Source of the DNA: Usitatibacter palustris
GTDB lineage: Bacteria; Pseudomonadota; Gammaproteobacteria; Burkholderiales; Usitatibacteraceae
Direction of reading: 5' to 3'
Assembly (NCBI RefSeq): GCF_013003985.1
Contig: NZ_CP053073.1
Location: forward strand, 3,038,001-3,102,000
Length of the DNA stretch: 64,000 bases
Below the pieces are notes generated by a model. The model saw only the letters and a program-made list of their open reading frames with translations. It had not been told where the DNA came from and made no database searches. A program made the position numbers and the translations under genes. Every line of letters begins with the position of its first letter. Within the stretch, counting starts at the first letter, position 1. Shown here one piece after another: positions 26,603 through 35,606 of this stretch.

Positions 26603-28117
26603 TCAAACCGGGGGCGGTTCCTGGAACGCTTCCTCGCGCTTCTTCGAGATGGACGGCGCGAACACGATGACCAGCAGCAGGCCGGCGATCACGAGCAGCG
26701 TGGCGCTGATGGGCCGCGTGAAGAACACCGCGGGATCGCCGCGCGAGAGCAGGAGTGCACGCCTCAGGTTCTCTTCCATCATCGGCCCCAGCACGAAGCC
26801 CAGCAGCAGCGGCGCGGGCTCGCAGTCGAGCTTGATGAAGACGTAGCCGATGAGGCCGAAGAGCGCCGTGAGGTAGACGTCCATCGTCGCGTTGTTGATC
26901 GAGTACACGCCGATGCAGCAGAACACGAGGATCGCGGGATAAAGGAAGCGGTACTGCACGGAAAGGAGCTTCACCCACAGGCCGATCAGCGGGAGATTCA
27001 GCACCACGAGCAGGAAGTTGCCGACCCACATCGAGGCGATCATTCCCCAGAAGAGCTCGGGCTTCGCGGTCATGATCTGCGGGCCGGGCTGGATGCCGTG
27101 GATGATCATCGCGCCGATCATCAGCGCCATCACCGGGTTGGACGGAATGCCCAGCGTGAGCAGCGGGATGAACGAGGTCTGCGCCGCCGCGTTGTTCGCC
27201 GACTCCGGAGCCGCGACGCCTTCGATGGCGCCCTTGCCGAAGCGGCTCGGATCCTTCGCGAGCTTCTTTTCCAGCGTATAGGCCGAGAACGCGCCGAGCA
27301 CCGGCCCACCGCCGGGGAGGATGCCCAGCATCGCGCCCAGCGTGGTTCCGCGAAGAGTTGGAAGGGACGCCTGCTTGATGTCCGACCAATTGGGCAACAG
27401 GCCGTGGATGCTCTTCGTGAACACCTCTCGCTTCTCCCCTTGCTCGAGGTTGCGAATGATCTCCGCGAAGCCGAACACACCCATCGCGACCACGCCGATG
27501 CCCACGCCATCGATCAGCTCGGGCATGCCGAGGTTGTAGCGCGCGACGCCGGAATTCACGTCCGTGCCGATGAGGCCCAGCAGCAGTCCGAGAAGGATCA
27601 TCGCGATCGCCTTGATGAGCGAGCCGTGCGCCAGAACCACGGCCGCTATCAATCCGAGCACCATGAGCGAGAAGTAGTCGGCAGGACCGAATTTCAGCGC
27701 GAGCTCGGCGAGCGGCGGGGCGAACCCCGCGATCAGGAACGTGGCCACCGTGCCGGCGAAGAACGACGAAAGCGCCGAGATGCCCAGCGCCTTGCCGGCG
27801 TTGCCCTGCCTCGCCATCTGGTAGCCATCGAGACAGGTGACCACCGATGAGACCTCCCCGGGGAGGTTCACGAGGATCGCGGTCGTCGAGCCGCCGTATT
27901 GCGCGCCGTAGTAGATGCCCGCGAGCATGATCAGCGCGGAGACCGGCGGCAGCACGAACGTTGCCGGCAGCAGCATGGAGATCGTCGCGATCGGTCCGAT
28001 GCCGGGAAGGACGCCGATCAGCGTGCCGAGCATCACGCCGATGAAGCAGTACATGATGTTCGTGAACGTCAGCGCGACGCCGAAGCCCATTGCGAGGTTG
28101 CCGAAGATTTCCATCAT
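26603..28117 (-). CDS. tctA: Tripartite tricarboxylate transporter large permease TctA
   Basis: A 504-residue inner-membrane permease with about a dozen hydrophobic helices. It shows the TctA signatures GVLPGIGPIATISMLLPATF (near 37-56), GIYYGAQYGGSTTAILVNLPGE (near 68-89) and GILPGGGPVLGAFSAYTLEK (near 263-282). It transports a carboxylate delivered by the TctC protein, with TctB as small subunit; the order here is tctC-tctB-tctA, and TctB is 12 bp upstream. With the tartrate-dehydrogenase-like gene just before tctC, a dicarboxylate such as tartrate or malate is the best guess for substrate. Confidence 0.96.
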   Translation of the reverse strand: MMEIFGNLAMGFGVALTFTNIMYCFIGVMLGTLIGVLPGIGPIATISMLLPATFVLPPVSALIMLAGIYYGAQYGGSTTAILVNLPGEVSSVVTCLDGYQMARQGNAGKALGISALSSFFAGTVATFLIAGFAPPLAELALKFGPADYFSLMVLGLIAAVVLAHGSLIKAIAMILLGLLLGLIGTDVNSGVARYNLGMPELIDGVGIGVVAMGVFGFAEIIRNLEQGEKREVFTKSIHGLLPNWSDIKQASLPTLRGTTLGAMLGILPGGGPVLGAFSAYTLEKKLAKDPSRFGKGAIEGVAAPESANNAAAQTSFIPLLTLGIPSNPVMALMIGAMIIHGIQPGPQIMTAKPELFWGMIASMWVGNFLLVVLNLPLIGLWVKLLSVQYRFLYPAILVFCCIGVYSINNATMDVYLTALFGLIGYVFIKLDCEPAPLLLGFVLGPMMEENLRRALLLSRGDPAVFFTRPISATLLVIAGLLLVIVFAPSISKKREEAFQEPPPV

Positions 28118-28129
28118 GTCGTTGTCTTT

Positions 28130-28642
28130 CTAGCCGCGGCAGAGCCGCAGTTCCTGGAGGGAATCCAGGTTCGGGCACAGCGGAATCGGGAGCTTCAGTC
28201 CGTAGACGAACACCGCGGCCGAGAAGACGATCAGGCCCAGCGCGAGGAAGATCACGGGCTTCCACTTGAAGTCGTGGCTGCCCATGCTGGCGACGACCAC
28301 GAGCACGAGCGCGGCCACCGGCATGCCCATGGGCTTGAGCAGCACGCCGAAGAGGCACACGCCCCCGAGGACGAACCCGATCGGGCCCCAGTGGAATTTC
28401 TCCACCGTCTTGCCTTTCCCCTTGAGGCCGGGGAGCGCGATCATGACGCCGATGATGAAAAGGATGACGCCGAGCCAGAAGGGGAAGTAGGCGGGGCCCA
28501 TCCGCGCCGCGGTGCCCATCGCGTAGCCGGGGAGAATCACGATGTCGCCGAGCTTCACGCCGAACGCGATGACCGCGAAGACGAGGCCGATCGCGGCGAA
28601 CATGACGCCGCCCCAGAAATCCGTGGATTTGTTGATCTTCAT
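28130..28642 (-). CDS. tctB: Tripartite tricarboxylate transporter small permease TctB
   Basis: A 170-residue membrane protein with four predicted helices (about residues 10-30, 51-70, 87-120 and 130-150). It begins MKINKSTDFWGGVMFAAIGLVFAVIA and contains the GTAARMGPAYFPFWLGVIL segment typical of TctB. It lies between tctC (84 bp upstream) and tctA (12 bp downstream). TctB is the poorly conserved membrane partner of TctA, needed for transport. Confidence 0.93.
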   Translation of the reverse strand: MKINKSTDFWGGVMFAAIGLVFAVIAFGVKLGDIVILPGYAMGTAARMGPAYFPFWLGVILFIIGVMIALPGLKGKGKTVEKFHWGPIGFVLGGVCLFGVLLKPMGMPVAALVLVVVASMGSHDFKWKPVIFLALGLIVFSAAVFVYGLKLPIPLCPNLDSLQELRLCRG

Positions 28643-28726
28643 GGGAGCTCGATTTTCAAGGTGCGCAACGGACCGATTATGTCAGCATCGGGCCGTCGCG
28701 CAATGACGCAGTGCAACAGTCGCGCC

Positions 28727-29680
28727 TTATTTAGCCAGGCCCATCAGCTTCGCGACCTCCAGGTACTTCTTCGTCCGTTCCGCCACGAAAGCGGGCATCT
28801 TGTCGTAGGTGATGTCGGCGAGCTCGAAGCCCCCGTCGAGCATGTTCTTCCTGAACTCCGGATCGGCGTTCACCGCGGCGAACATGTCCGAAAGGCGCTT
28901 GCGAAGATCCTCCGGCGTCGACTTGGGAACGCCGATGCCGCGGAAGGCCCCGTCGACCCAGTCGGTCATGCCGAGCTCCTTGAACGTGGGCGTGTCCGGG
29001 AAGAGCGCGAGGCGCTTTTCCGTCGCGACCGCGAGCACGCGGCACTTGCCCTTCTGCAGCAGGGCGAGCGTCGAGTACGACATCGCGCCATCGACGTGGC
29101 CGCCCAGGAGCGAAGCGACGAGGTCGCCCGTGCCCTTGAAGGGAACGTACGTGGTCTTGATGCCCGCGGCGTGATTGAGACGCTCGTGCGCCGCGTGGTT
29201 CGCGGAGTTCGTCCCCGAGCCGGCGAAGTTGAGCTTGCCCGGCGCGGCCTTCGCCGCCGCCACGAGGTCCGCATACGTCTTGAACGGCGACTCGTTCCTC
29301 ACGATGATCGCGTCGGGCGTGTACTGGAAGAAGTGGATGTTGGTGATGTCCTCGGTCTTGTACTGCACGTTGCCTTCGAGGGGCTGGAGCACGATGTGCG
29401 GCAGGTTCGTGCCCATCACCACGTAGCCGTCACCGGGGAACGTGTTGAGCTGGGACCACGCGAGCGCGCCGCCCGCACCGGGCTTGGACTCGACCACCAG
29501 CTCCTGGCCGAAGAGCTTCCGGAACGGCGCCTGCTGGAAGCGCGCCGCCACGTCCGACTCGCCGCCAGGCGCGAAGGGAATGATGTAGCGGACCGGTTTT
29601 TCGGGAAAGGCTGCCCGCGCAGGGAAGGCCAGCGAAGTGGCGAGCGCGCCGCCTGCCACCATGAAGTCGCGTCGTTTCAT
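28727..29680 (-). CDS. tctC: Tripartite tricarboxylate transporter substrate-binding protein TctC (Bug family)
   Basis: A 317-residue periplasmic binding protein. The N-terminus MKRRDFMVAGGALATSLAFPARA has a twin-arginine-like KRRDF motif, so it may use the Tat route, unlike the Sec-type Bug protein at 16133. The Bug pocket motifs are FPEKPVRYIIPFAPGGESDV and ESKPGAGGALAW. It feeds TctAB encoded immediately downstream. Upstream is a gene for a tartrate-dehydrogenase-like enzyme, so uptake and catabolism of a hydroxy-dicarboxylate are likely linked. The 84-bp gap to tctB shows nothing notable. Confidence 0.95.
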   Translation of the reverse strand: MKRRDFMVAGGALATSLAFPARAAFPEKPVRYIIPFAPGGESDVAARFQQAPFRKLFGQELVVESKPGAGGALAWSQLNTFPGDGYVVMGTNLPHIVLQPLEGNVQYKTEDITNIHFFQYTPDAIIVRNESPFKTYADLVAAAKAAPGKLNFAGSGTNSANHAAHERLNHAAGIKTTYVPFKGTGDLVASLLGGHVDGAMSYSTLALLQKGKCRVLAVATEKRLALFPDTPTFKELGMTDWVDGAFRGIGVPKSTPEDLRKRLSDMFAAVNADPEFRKNMLDGGFELADITYDKMPAFVAERTKKYLEVAKLMGLAK

Positions 29681-29700
29681 CGTTCATCTCCTCGAGTTGA

Positions 29701-29753
29701 TGGGGTGATCCCCCAATTTCTTGTTACAAAAAAATAATGGGGTCAGACCCCAT
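29701..29753. repeat. Two short palindromes, GGGGTGATCCCC and GGGGTCAGACCCC types
   Basis: TGGGGTGATCCCCCA (29701-29715) and the perfect 17-bp ATGGGGTCAGACCCCAT (29737-29753) occupy the gap between the tartrate-dehydrogenase-like gene and tctC. The second shares GGGGTCAGAC with the arms of the 53711-53802 palindrome and resembles the gluQ repeats. They could also give hairpins that shape the operon transcript. Confidence 0.8.
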
Positions 29754-29761
29754 TCATTTGT

Positions 29762-30817
29762 CTAGATCGCCGCGGCGATGGCCTTGCCGACCTCCACGGT
29801 GTTGGCCGTGCCGCCCATGTCGCGCGTGCGCGGCCCGTCCTTCAGGACCTTCTCGATGGCGGCGACGATCGCGTCGGACGCATCGCCGTGGCCCAGGTGA
29901 TCGAGCATCATCGCGCCCGACCAGATCTGCCCGATCGGATTGGCAATGCCCTTGCCCGCGATGTCCGGCGCGCTGCCATGCACCGGTTCGAAGCACGACG
30001 GGAATTCCTTTTCCGGGTTGATGTTCGCGCCCGGCGCGATGCCGATCGTTCCGGTGCACGCGGGGCCGAGGTCGGAAAGGATGTCGCCGAAGAGGTTCGT
30101 GCCCACGACGACGTCGAACCAGTCCGGGTGCTGGACGAAGTGCGCCGTGAGGATGTCGATGTGGTACGACGAGGTCTTGATGTCCGGGTATTCGGCGGAG
30201 ATCGCCTTGAAACGCTCGTCCCAGTACGGCATGGTGATCGCGATGCCGTTGGACTTCGTGGCGGACGTGACGTGCTTGCGCTTGCGCTTCTTCGCGAGCT
30301 CGAAGGCGAAGCGCATGATGCGGTCCGTTCCCTTCTTGCTGAGAATGGTGAGCTGCGTGACGAACTCCGATTCCAGGCCGGCGTACATCTTTCCGCCGAT
30401 CGACGAATACTCGCCCTCGTTGTTCTCGCGCACGACCCAGAAGTCGATGTCCCCGGGCTTGCGGTTGGCGAGCGGCGAAGGCACGCCGGGCATCAGGCGC
30501 ACCGGCCGCAGATTCACGTACTGCTGAAACTCGCGGCGGATCGGGATGAGCAGTCCCCACAGCGACACGTGGTCGGGCACGCCGGGAAAGCCCACGGCCC
30601 CGAGGTAGATCGCGTCGTGGTTGCGGATCTGCGCGAGGCCATCGGCGGGCATCATGTGGCCGTGCTTCGCGTAGTACTCGCAGCTCCACGGCTTCTCGTC
30701 CCAATGGAAACCGAAACCGTACTTGCGGCCCACGGCATCGAGCACGCGGATGCCCTCGGGCATGACTTCGTTGCCGATGCCGTCCCCGGCGACGACGGCG
30801 ATGCGGTACGTCTTCAA
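29762..30817 (-). CDS. Tartrate dehydrogenase/decarboxylase-like enzyme (isopropylmalate dehydrogenase family)
   Basis: A 351-residue NAD-dependent beta-decarboxylating dehydrogenase. It starts LKTYRIAVVAGDGIGNEVMPEGIRVLDAVG. It has the substrate loop GGKMYAGLESEF replacing the isopropylmalate arrangement, the catalytic segment with lysine at SATKSNGIAITMPYWDE, the metal aspartates in TNLFGDILSDLG and the NAD motif PVHGSAPDIAGKGIANP. This combination is typical of TtuC-type tartrate/D-malate dehydrogenases. The start is a TTG at 30817, chosen because GAGGAG lies 7 bp upstream and the alignment begins there; an ATG further up would add 52 unrelated residues. It lies 10 bp after the hydrolase gene and upstream of tctCBA. 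D-malate and meso-tartrate are alternative substrates. Confidence 0.92.
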   Translation of the reverse strand: MKTYRIAVVAGDGIGNEVMPEGIRVLDAVGRKYGFGFHWDEKPWSCEYYAKHGHMMPADGLAQIRNHDAIYLGAVGFPGVPDHVSLWGLLIPIRREFQQYVNLRPVRLMPGVPSPLANRKPGDIDFWVVRENNEGEYSSIGGKMYAGLESEFVTQLTILSKKGTDRIMRFAFELAKKRKRKHVTSATKSNGIAITMPYWDERFKAISAEYPDIKTSSYHIDILTAHFVQHPDWFDVVVGTNLFGDILSDLGPACTGTIGIAPGANINPEKEFPSCFEPVHGSAPDIAGKGIANPIGQIWSGAMMLDHLGHGDASDAIVAAIEKVLKDGPRTRDMGGTANTVEVGKAIAAAI

Positions 30818-30827
30818 TCGCTTCTCC

Positions 30828-31703
30828 TCACGTAAAGAATTCCTCGAAGGCTCCGGCGACATCGTCGGGCCTTTCTTCCGGCAGATAGTGCCCGCCTGCG
30901 AGCGCGCGCCCGCGGACATCGTCCGCGACCTTGCGCCATTCGTCGAGGGGCTTGAAACAGCGCTCGACCACACCGTTCGCGCCCCAGAGCGCCAGGAGCG
31001 GGCACGCGAGCTTGCGCCCCGCGGTGCGGTCGGCGCGATCGTGCTCGAGATCGATGCCGGCGGCGGCGCGATAGTCCTCGCAACTTCCGTGGATCGTCTC
31101 CGGCGTGAAGCAGCGCTCGTACTCGGCCATCGCCTCGGGCGCGATGAACGCCGCCCCGGCGCCGAACTTCGCGCGCAGGAAGTAGATCGCGTCCGCGCCG
31201 ATCGCTTTCTCCGGCACGGGTGGGGGCAGGATCAGGAAGAACCAGTGCCAGTAGGCGCGCGCGAAGGCTTCCGTGGTCTGCTCGTACATCGCGAGCGTGG
31301 GCGCGATGTCGAGCACCGCGACTTTCGTGACTGCCGCGGGATGATCCATCGCCAGGCGATGCGCGACACGGCCCCCGCGATCGTGGCCCGCGAGGAAGAA
31401 CCGCTCGTGGCCCAGGTGCTTCATGGCCGCGACCATGTCCGCGCCCATCGTGCGCTTGGAATAATTCGCGTGATCCGCGGTTCCCCTGGGCTTGCCCGAA
31501 TCGCCGTACCCGCGCAGGTCGGGGGCGACGACCGTGTAGCGCTTCGCGAGCCGCGCACCAATCCTGTGCCAGATCGCATGGGTCTGCGGATAGCCGTGAA
31601 GAAGGAGCAGCGGCGGGCCGGCACCGCCCGTGACGCCCGCGACGTCGATGCCGTCGCCGGGAGCGCGGAAGCTGCGGAAACCCTCGAAAAGCGGACTCGT
31701 CAT
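30828..31703 (-). CDS. Haloacetate (fluoroacetate) dehalogenase-like alpha/beta hydrolase
   Basis: A 291-residue alpha/beta hydrolase. The oxyanion segment LLLLHGYPQTHAIW is at 32-45, the nucleophile is D108 in AGHDRGGRVAHR, and the catalytic histidine is H272 in GGHYLPEE. The fluoroacetate-dehalogenase signature is complete in this part: R109 and R112 hold the carboxylate at the same spacing from the aspartate as in the characterised enzyme. H153-W154 (in YWHWFFL), 45 residues after D108, match the halide pocket. An epoxide hydrolase is less likely because the paired lid tyrosines are not evident. It overlaps the acyl-CoA ligase gene by 4 bp and precedes the tartrate-dehydrogenase-like gene by 10 bp. 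Confidence 0.85.
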   Translation of the reverse strand: MTSPLFEGFRSFRAPGDGIDVAGVTGGAGPPLLLLHGYPQTHAIWHRIGARLAKRYTVVAPDLRGYGDSGKPRGTADHANYSKRTMGADMVAAMKHLGHERFFLAGHDRGGRVAHRLAMDHPAAVTKVAVLDIAPTLAMYEQTTEAFARAYWHWFFLILPPPVPEKAIGADAIYFLRAKFGAGAAFIAPEAMAEYERCFTPETIHGSCEDYRAAAGIDLEHDRADRTAGRKLACPLLALWGANGVVERCFKPLDEWRKVADDVRGRALAGGHYLPEERPDDVAGAFEEFFT

Positions 31704-33256
31704 GGAGCGGCCAGTTTACGCAACTCGGTCTTGAGGACCTTTCCGTAATTGTTCTTGGGCAGCGCATCCAGATAGCGGTAATCCTTGGGCCGCTTGAAGC
31801 GCGCGATGCGCTCGAGACACAGGCGGTCGAGTTCCTCGACGGGCGGGCGCGGGCCGCGCGCCACGACGAAAGCCACGACGACTTCACCCCACTCCGGATC
31901 GGGCCGGCCGACGACCGCGACTTCCGCCACCGCCGGATGGGTGAGGAGCACTTCTTCCACCTCGCGCGGATAGATGTTCGAGCCGCCGCTGATGATCACG
32001 TCCTTGCTGCGGTCCTTGAGCGTGAGGAAGCCGTCGGCATCGAGAGCGCCGATGTCGCCGGTCCACAGCCAGGTGTCGCGCAGGGCTTTCGCGGTCGCGG
32101 CCGGATCGTTCCAGTAACCCGCCATCACGGTGGCGCCACGCACGCAGATTTCGCCCACGTCACCCGCGGGCAGGTCGCGTCCCTCGCCATCGCGAATCGC
32201 GACCTCGGTGCCGGCGTGCGCGATACCGACCGACGCCAGGCGCTGCGCGTAGCGCGGATGTGCGGTGTCACCGTGATGGGATTTCGAAAGCGCGGTGATG
32301 GTCATCGGGCTCTCGCCCTGCCCGTAGATCTGCGCGAAGCGATTGCCGAACACGCGCATCGCGGCCCGGATGTCCGCGGTGTACATCGGCCCGCCTCCAT
32401 AGATGAGTGTCTGGAGACCGGGAGCGCGCGCGCCGGAGGCCATGCCTGCGTCGACGAGCCGCCGCACGATCGTGGGTGCCGCGAACATCGACACGTTCTC
32501 GTGGCGCTCGAGGAGCTCGAGCACCTCGGCGGCATCGAACCCGCCCGATTCCGGGATCACCTGCGCCGCGCCGCGCGCAAGGTGCGTGAACGTGTAGAGA
32601 CCCGAGCCATGCGAAAGCGGCGCGGCGTGCAGCAGCCGGCCCTGCACGAGCACTTCATCGACGCTCGCGAAATACGCCTGCGTCATCGCCGCGAGGTTTG
32701 CATGCGAGAGCATCGCGCCCTTGGGCCGGCCGGTCGTGCCGCTCGTGTAGAACAGCCACGCCAATGCATCGGCGGCAGCCGGTGACGCTGCCATGGGTGC
32801 GCTTGCCGCGAGGCGATCGTATTCGCGCGAGCCCGCTTCGATCACCGGAACGGTGGCAGCCGAAAGGCCCTCCCGCCAGTCGTCGCTCGCGAACACCGCG
32901 CGCGCGCCGCTGTGCTCGAGGATGTAGGCCACCTCGCGCGCATGCAGTTTCGAATTGACCGGCACGGCCGCGAGCCCGGCCCACCACGCGGCGTACATCG
33001 CCTCGAGATATTGCGGAAGGTTGCGCATGACGATCGCCACGCGGTCGCCGGCGGCCAGGCCCATCGGTCCGCGCAGGGCGGCGGCCAGCCCGCCGACGCG
33101 CCCGGCCAGTCGCCTGTAGGAGGCCCACGGCGCCGCACCGCGGTACACCGCCACCGCGTCAGGTGTGTGACGGACCGCACTATCGAGCCAGGAAACGGGA
33201 TTCACGGGGTGTCTGGGGGGCCGGAATGCCGAATATTCCGGGGTAAACGGGCGCAT
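31700..33256 (-). CDS. AMP-dependent acyl-CoA synthetase/ligase
   Basis: A 518-residue ANL-family enzyme that activates a carboxylic acid to an acyl-adenylate and then to its CoA thioester. The P-loop-like motif FYTSGTTGRPKGAML is near residue 170, the YGQGESPM motif near 314, the ATP-binding TGDIGALDADGFLTLKDR segment near 395 and the catalytic-lysine region near the C-terminus (LPKNNYGKVLKTEL). It resembles medium/long-chain or aromatic acid ligases; the substrate is unknown. The frame opens at 33256, but a GTG at 33205 (VNPVSWLDS) is an alternative start. It overlaps the downstream hydrolase by 4 bp (31700-31703) and heads the long leftward run. A divergent sensor gene starts 45 bp away. 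Confidence 0.92.
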   Translation of the reverse strand: MRPFTPEYSAFRPPRHPVNPVSWLDSAVRHTPDAVAVYRGAAPWASYRRLAGRVGGLAAALRGPMGLAAGDRVAIVMRNLPQYLEAMYAAWWAGLAAVPVNSKLHAREVAYILEHSGARAVFASDDWREGLSAATVPVIEAGSREYDRLAASAPMAASPAAADALAWLFYTSGTTGRPKGAMLSHANLAAMTQAYFASVDEVLVQGRLLHAAPLSHGSGLYTFTHLARGAAQVIPESGGFDAAEVLELLERHENVSMFAAPTIVRRLVDAGMASGARAPGLQTLIYGGGPMYTADIRAAMRVFGNRFAQIYGQGESPMTITALSKSHHGDTAHPRYAQRLASVGIAHAGTEVAIRDGEGRDLPAGDVGEICVRGATVMAGYWNDPAATAKALRDTWLWTGDIGALDADGFLTLKDRSKDVIISGGSNIYPREVEEVLLTHPAVAEVAVVGRPDPEWGEVVVAFVVARGPRPPVEELDRLCLERIARFKRPKDYRYLDALPKNNYGKVLKTELRKLAAP

Positions 33257-33301
33257 CCAGAGCGTACTATGTCGCGTAATTGGGGCTTACCGGGAGGGAA
33301 A

Positions 33302-34177
33302 ATGGGCCTGCGACTCAAGTTCAACATCGTTTTGTTCCTCGTTTTTGCGGCGGGCATGGCCGTTTCGGCCTACGTCTCGCATCGCCTGCTCCAGAACAAC
33401 GCCAAGCAGGAAGTCCTGCGCTCGGCCGGCCTGATGCTGGAAGCGGCGCTCTCCGTGCGCGGCTATACGGTTTCGCAAGTGAAGCCGCACCTGGAATCCC
33501 AGCTCGCGGAGAATTTCCTGCCGCAATCGGTGCCTGCGTATGCCGCCGCCGAGACATTCACGACTCTGCGTAAAAAGTATCCCGACTACAGCTACAAGGA
33601 AGCCACGCTCAACCCGACGAACCCGCGCAACCGTGCGGTGGAGTGGGAAACGGATGTGGTGAATGCGTTCCGCAACGCTTCCGGGACGCTGAGCGAGCTT
33701 ACCGGCGAGCGCGACACCCCGACCGGCCCGATGCTCTATCTCGCGCGTCCCATCCAGATCAAGGACAAGGCCTGCCTCGCCTGCCACACGACGCCCGCGG
33801 AAGCCCCGGCCTCGATGGTGAAGCTCTACGGCGAGAACAACGGCTTCGGCTGGAAGCACCAGGAGATCGTCGGCGCGCAGGTCGTGTCGGTGCCGATGTC
33901 GCTGCCGATCAAGAATGCGGACCAGGCCTTCATCACGTTCATGGGCTCACTCGCGGGCATCTTCGTGGTGACCTTCATCGTGTTGAACATCATGCTGTCG
34001 GTGATGATCATCCGGCCCATCTCGATCCTCTCGGAGGCTGCCGACAAGATTTCCACCGGCGACTTCGACGTGCCCGAGTTCAAGGGCAGCGGCAAGGACG
34101 AGATCAGCACGCTGTCGACTTCGTTCAACCGCATGCGCCGCAGCCTGCAGAAGGCGATGAAGCTGATCGAACGCTGA
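33302..34177 (+). CDS. Membrane haem-binding (CxxCH) Tll0287/DUF3365-like sensor with HAMP domain
   Basis: A 291-residue two-helix membrane protein: TM1 at about 8-27, a periplasmic domain of about 180 residues, TM2 at about 212-236 and a HAMP domain at 237-290. The periplasmic part contains KACLACHTTP (C158, C161, H162), a c-type haem attachment site, in the DUF3365/Tll0287 context (FTTLRKKYPDYSYKEATLNPTNPRN). There is no output domain after HAMP, so the signal must pass to another protein; the kinase gene 10 bp downstream is the obvious partner. GGGAGG precedes the ATG at 33302. Haem-based redox or gas sensing is inferred. Maturation would need the cytochrome c (Ccm) system. Confidence 0.88.
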   Translation: MGLRLKFNIVLFLVFAAGMAVSAYVSHRLLQNNAKQEVLRSAGLMLEAALSVRGYTVSQVKPHLESQLAENFLPQSVPAYAAAETFTTLRKKYPDYSYKEATLNPTNPRNRAVEWETDVVNAFRNASGTLSELTGERDTPTGPMLYLARPIQIKDKACLACHTTPAEAPASMVKLYGENNGFGWKHQEIVGAQVVSVPMSLPIKNADQAFITFMGSLAGIFVVTFIVLNIMLSVMIIRPISILSEAADKISTGDFDVPEFKGSGKDEISTLSTSFNRMRRSLQKAMKLIER

Positions 34178-34187
34178 GCGAATCCGC

Positions 34188-35597
34188 ATGGCCGACACCA
34201 TCCCGCCGAAGATCGGCAAGTACAAGATCACTCGCGCCCTGGGCAAGGGCGCGATGGGGATGGTCTACGAGGGCTTCGACCCGATCATCGAACGCCGGGT
34301 CGCGGTAAAGACGATCCTCGCGGAGTACCTCGAGGCCGCGGAGATGCAGGAAGCCATCGCGCGCTTCAAGCGCGAAGCGCAGGCCGGCGGCCGGCTGCAG
34401 CACCCGGGCATCGTCGGCGTCTACGAGTACGGCGACGAAAACGACATGGCCTACATCGTCATGGAGTACGTCGACGGCCAGGAGCTGCGCAGCTTCTTCA
34501 AGGAACAGCGCCGCTTCGAGCTGATCGACATCTTCGAGATCATGAAGCAGCTGCTCGCCGCCCTCGACTATTCGCACAAGCAGGGCGTGGTGCACCGCGA
34601 CATCAAGCCCGCGAACCTCATGATCATGCCCGGCCCGAAGGTGAAGATCATGGACTTCGGGATCGCGCGGCTCGAATCGTCTTCGCTCACGCAGGTGGGC
34701 ACGGTCGTGGGCACGCCCACGCACATGGCGCCCGAACAACTGATGGGCATTCCCGCCGACGGCCGCGCCGACCTCTGGTCCTCCGGCGTGATCCTCTACG
34801 AGCTGCTCACCGGCCGCAGCCCGTTCATCGCGGAGACGCCCGCCGCGGTGATGCACAAGGTGCTGCAGGTTTCGCCCGAACCGCCCTCGTCGATCAATGC
34901 GGCGCTGCCCCAAGGCTTCGATGCCGTGGTCGCCCGCGCCCTCGCGAAGAAGGCCGACGATCGCTTCCCCGGCGCGAAGGAATTCCAGATCGCGCTGCTG
35001 CAGGCGCTGCAGGGCAAGACCGTGAGCGGCGCGCCGGTGCGTTCCGATCCCGAGCGCACGCTCGCCCCCCATGCGGCCGCGAAGGCGGAGCTCACGCGCA
35101 CGAAGATGCCGATGCCGCCGCCGGCGAAGGCCGAGCTGTCGCTGTCGCCCGAAACCATCGCCGAGCTCGAACGCTCGCTCTCGCGCCACATCGGCCCGCT
35201 CGCGAAGGTGCTGATCAAGCGCGGGCAAGGCGAAGCCACCAGCATCGAGGACTTCTGCCAGATGCTCGCGGAGAACATTCCCACGGGCGAGGAGCGCAAG
35301 GCCTTCCTCGCCAAGGTCTCGAAGCTGCGCGCCAGCGAGCCGGGCAAGACCCAGCCCTTGCCGTCGAGCACGCAGACCGCCACGCCGCCCAGCCACCGGA
35401 CGCGCATCAACTTCACGCCCGAGACGCTCGCGCGGGCGGAAAAGCAGCTCGCGAGCTATGTAGGACCGCTCGCCCGCGTGCTCATCAAGGAAGCGGCCAG
35501 CAAGTCGGGCAACATGCGTGAGCTCTACACCCAGCTCGCCGCCCACATCGACTCCGACGAAGAGCGCCAGGCCTTCCTCGCCGAGCTGGGCCAGTAG
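34188..35597 (+). CDS. Cytoplasmic serine/threonine protein kinase with duplicated C-terminal domain
   Basis: A 469-residue soluble Hanks-type kinase. It has the glycine loop GKGAMGMVYEG at 19-29, K41, the catalytic HRDIKPANL with D138, DFG at 156-158, and APEQ near 181. After a Pro/Ala-rich linker come two homologous units of about 60 residues (318-378 and 408-468), each with the pattern LExxLxxxIGPLAKVLIK and EERxAFLAxL. This unit recurs at the C-terminus of other bacterial kinases and may be a docking module. There is no membrane helix. It is sandwiched between the haem/HAMP sensor (10 bp) and the proteasome-like hydrolase (9 bp), suggesting one signalling unit. Confidence 0.94.
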   Translation: MADTIPPKIGKYKITRALGKGAMGMVYEGFDPIIERRVAVKTILAEYLEAAEMQEAIARFKREAQAGGRLQHPGIVGVYEYGDENDMAYIVMEYVDGQELRSFFKEQRRFELIDIFEIMKQLLAALDYSHKQGVVHRDIKPANLMIMPGPKVKIMDFGIARLESSSLTQVGTVVGTPTHMAPEQLMGIPADGRADLWSSGVILYELLTGRSPFIAETPAAVMHKVLQVSPEPPSSINAALPQGFDAVVARALAKKADDRFPGAKEFQIALLQALQGKTVSGAPVRSDPERTLAPHAAAKAELTRTKMPMPPPAKAELSLSPETIAELERSLSRHIGPLAKVLIKRGQGEATSIEDFCQMLAENIPTGEERKAFLAKVSKLRASEPGKTQPLPSSTQTATPPSHRTRINFTPETLARAEKQLASYVGPLARVLIKEAASKSGNMRELYTQLAAHIDSDEERQAFLAELGQ

Positions 35598-35606
35598 AAT
35601 AGGGGC

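Noticed and set aside
29737-29753. A transcription factor operator for the tct operon
   Set aside because: The same GGGGTCAGAC core appears in another repeat at 53711, so a dispersed palindrome is the simpler reading.
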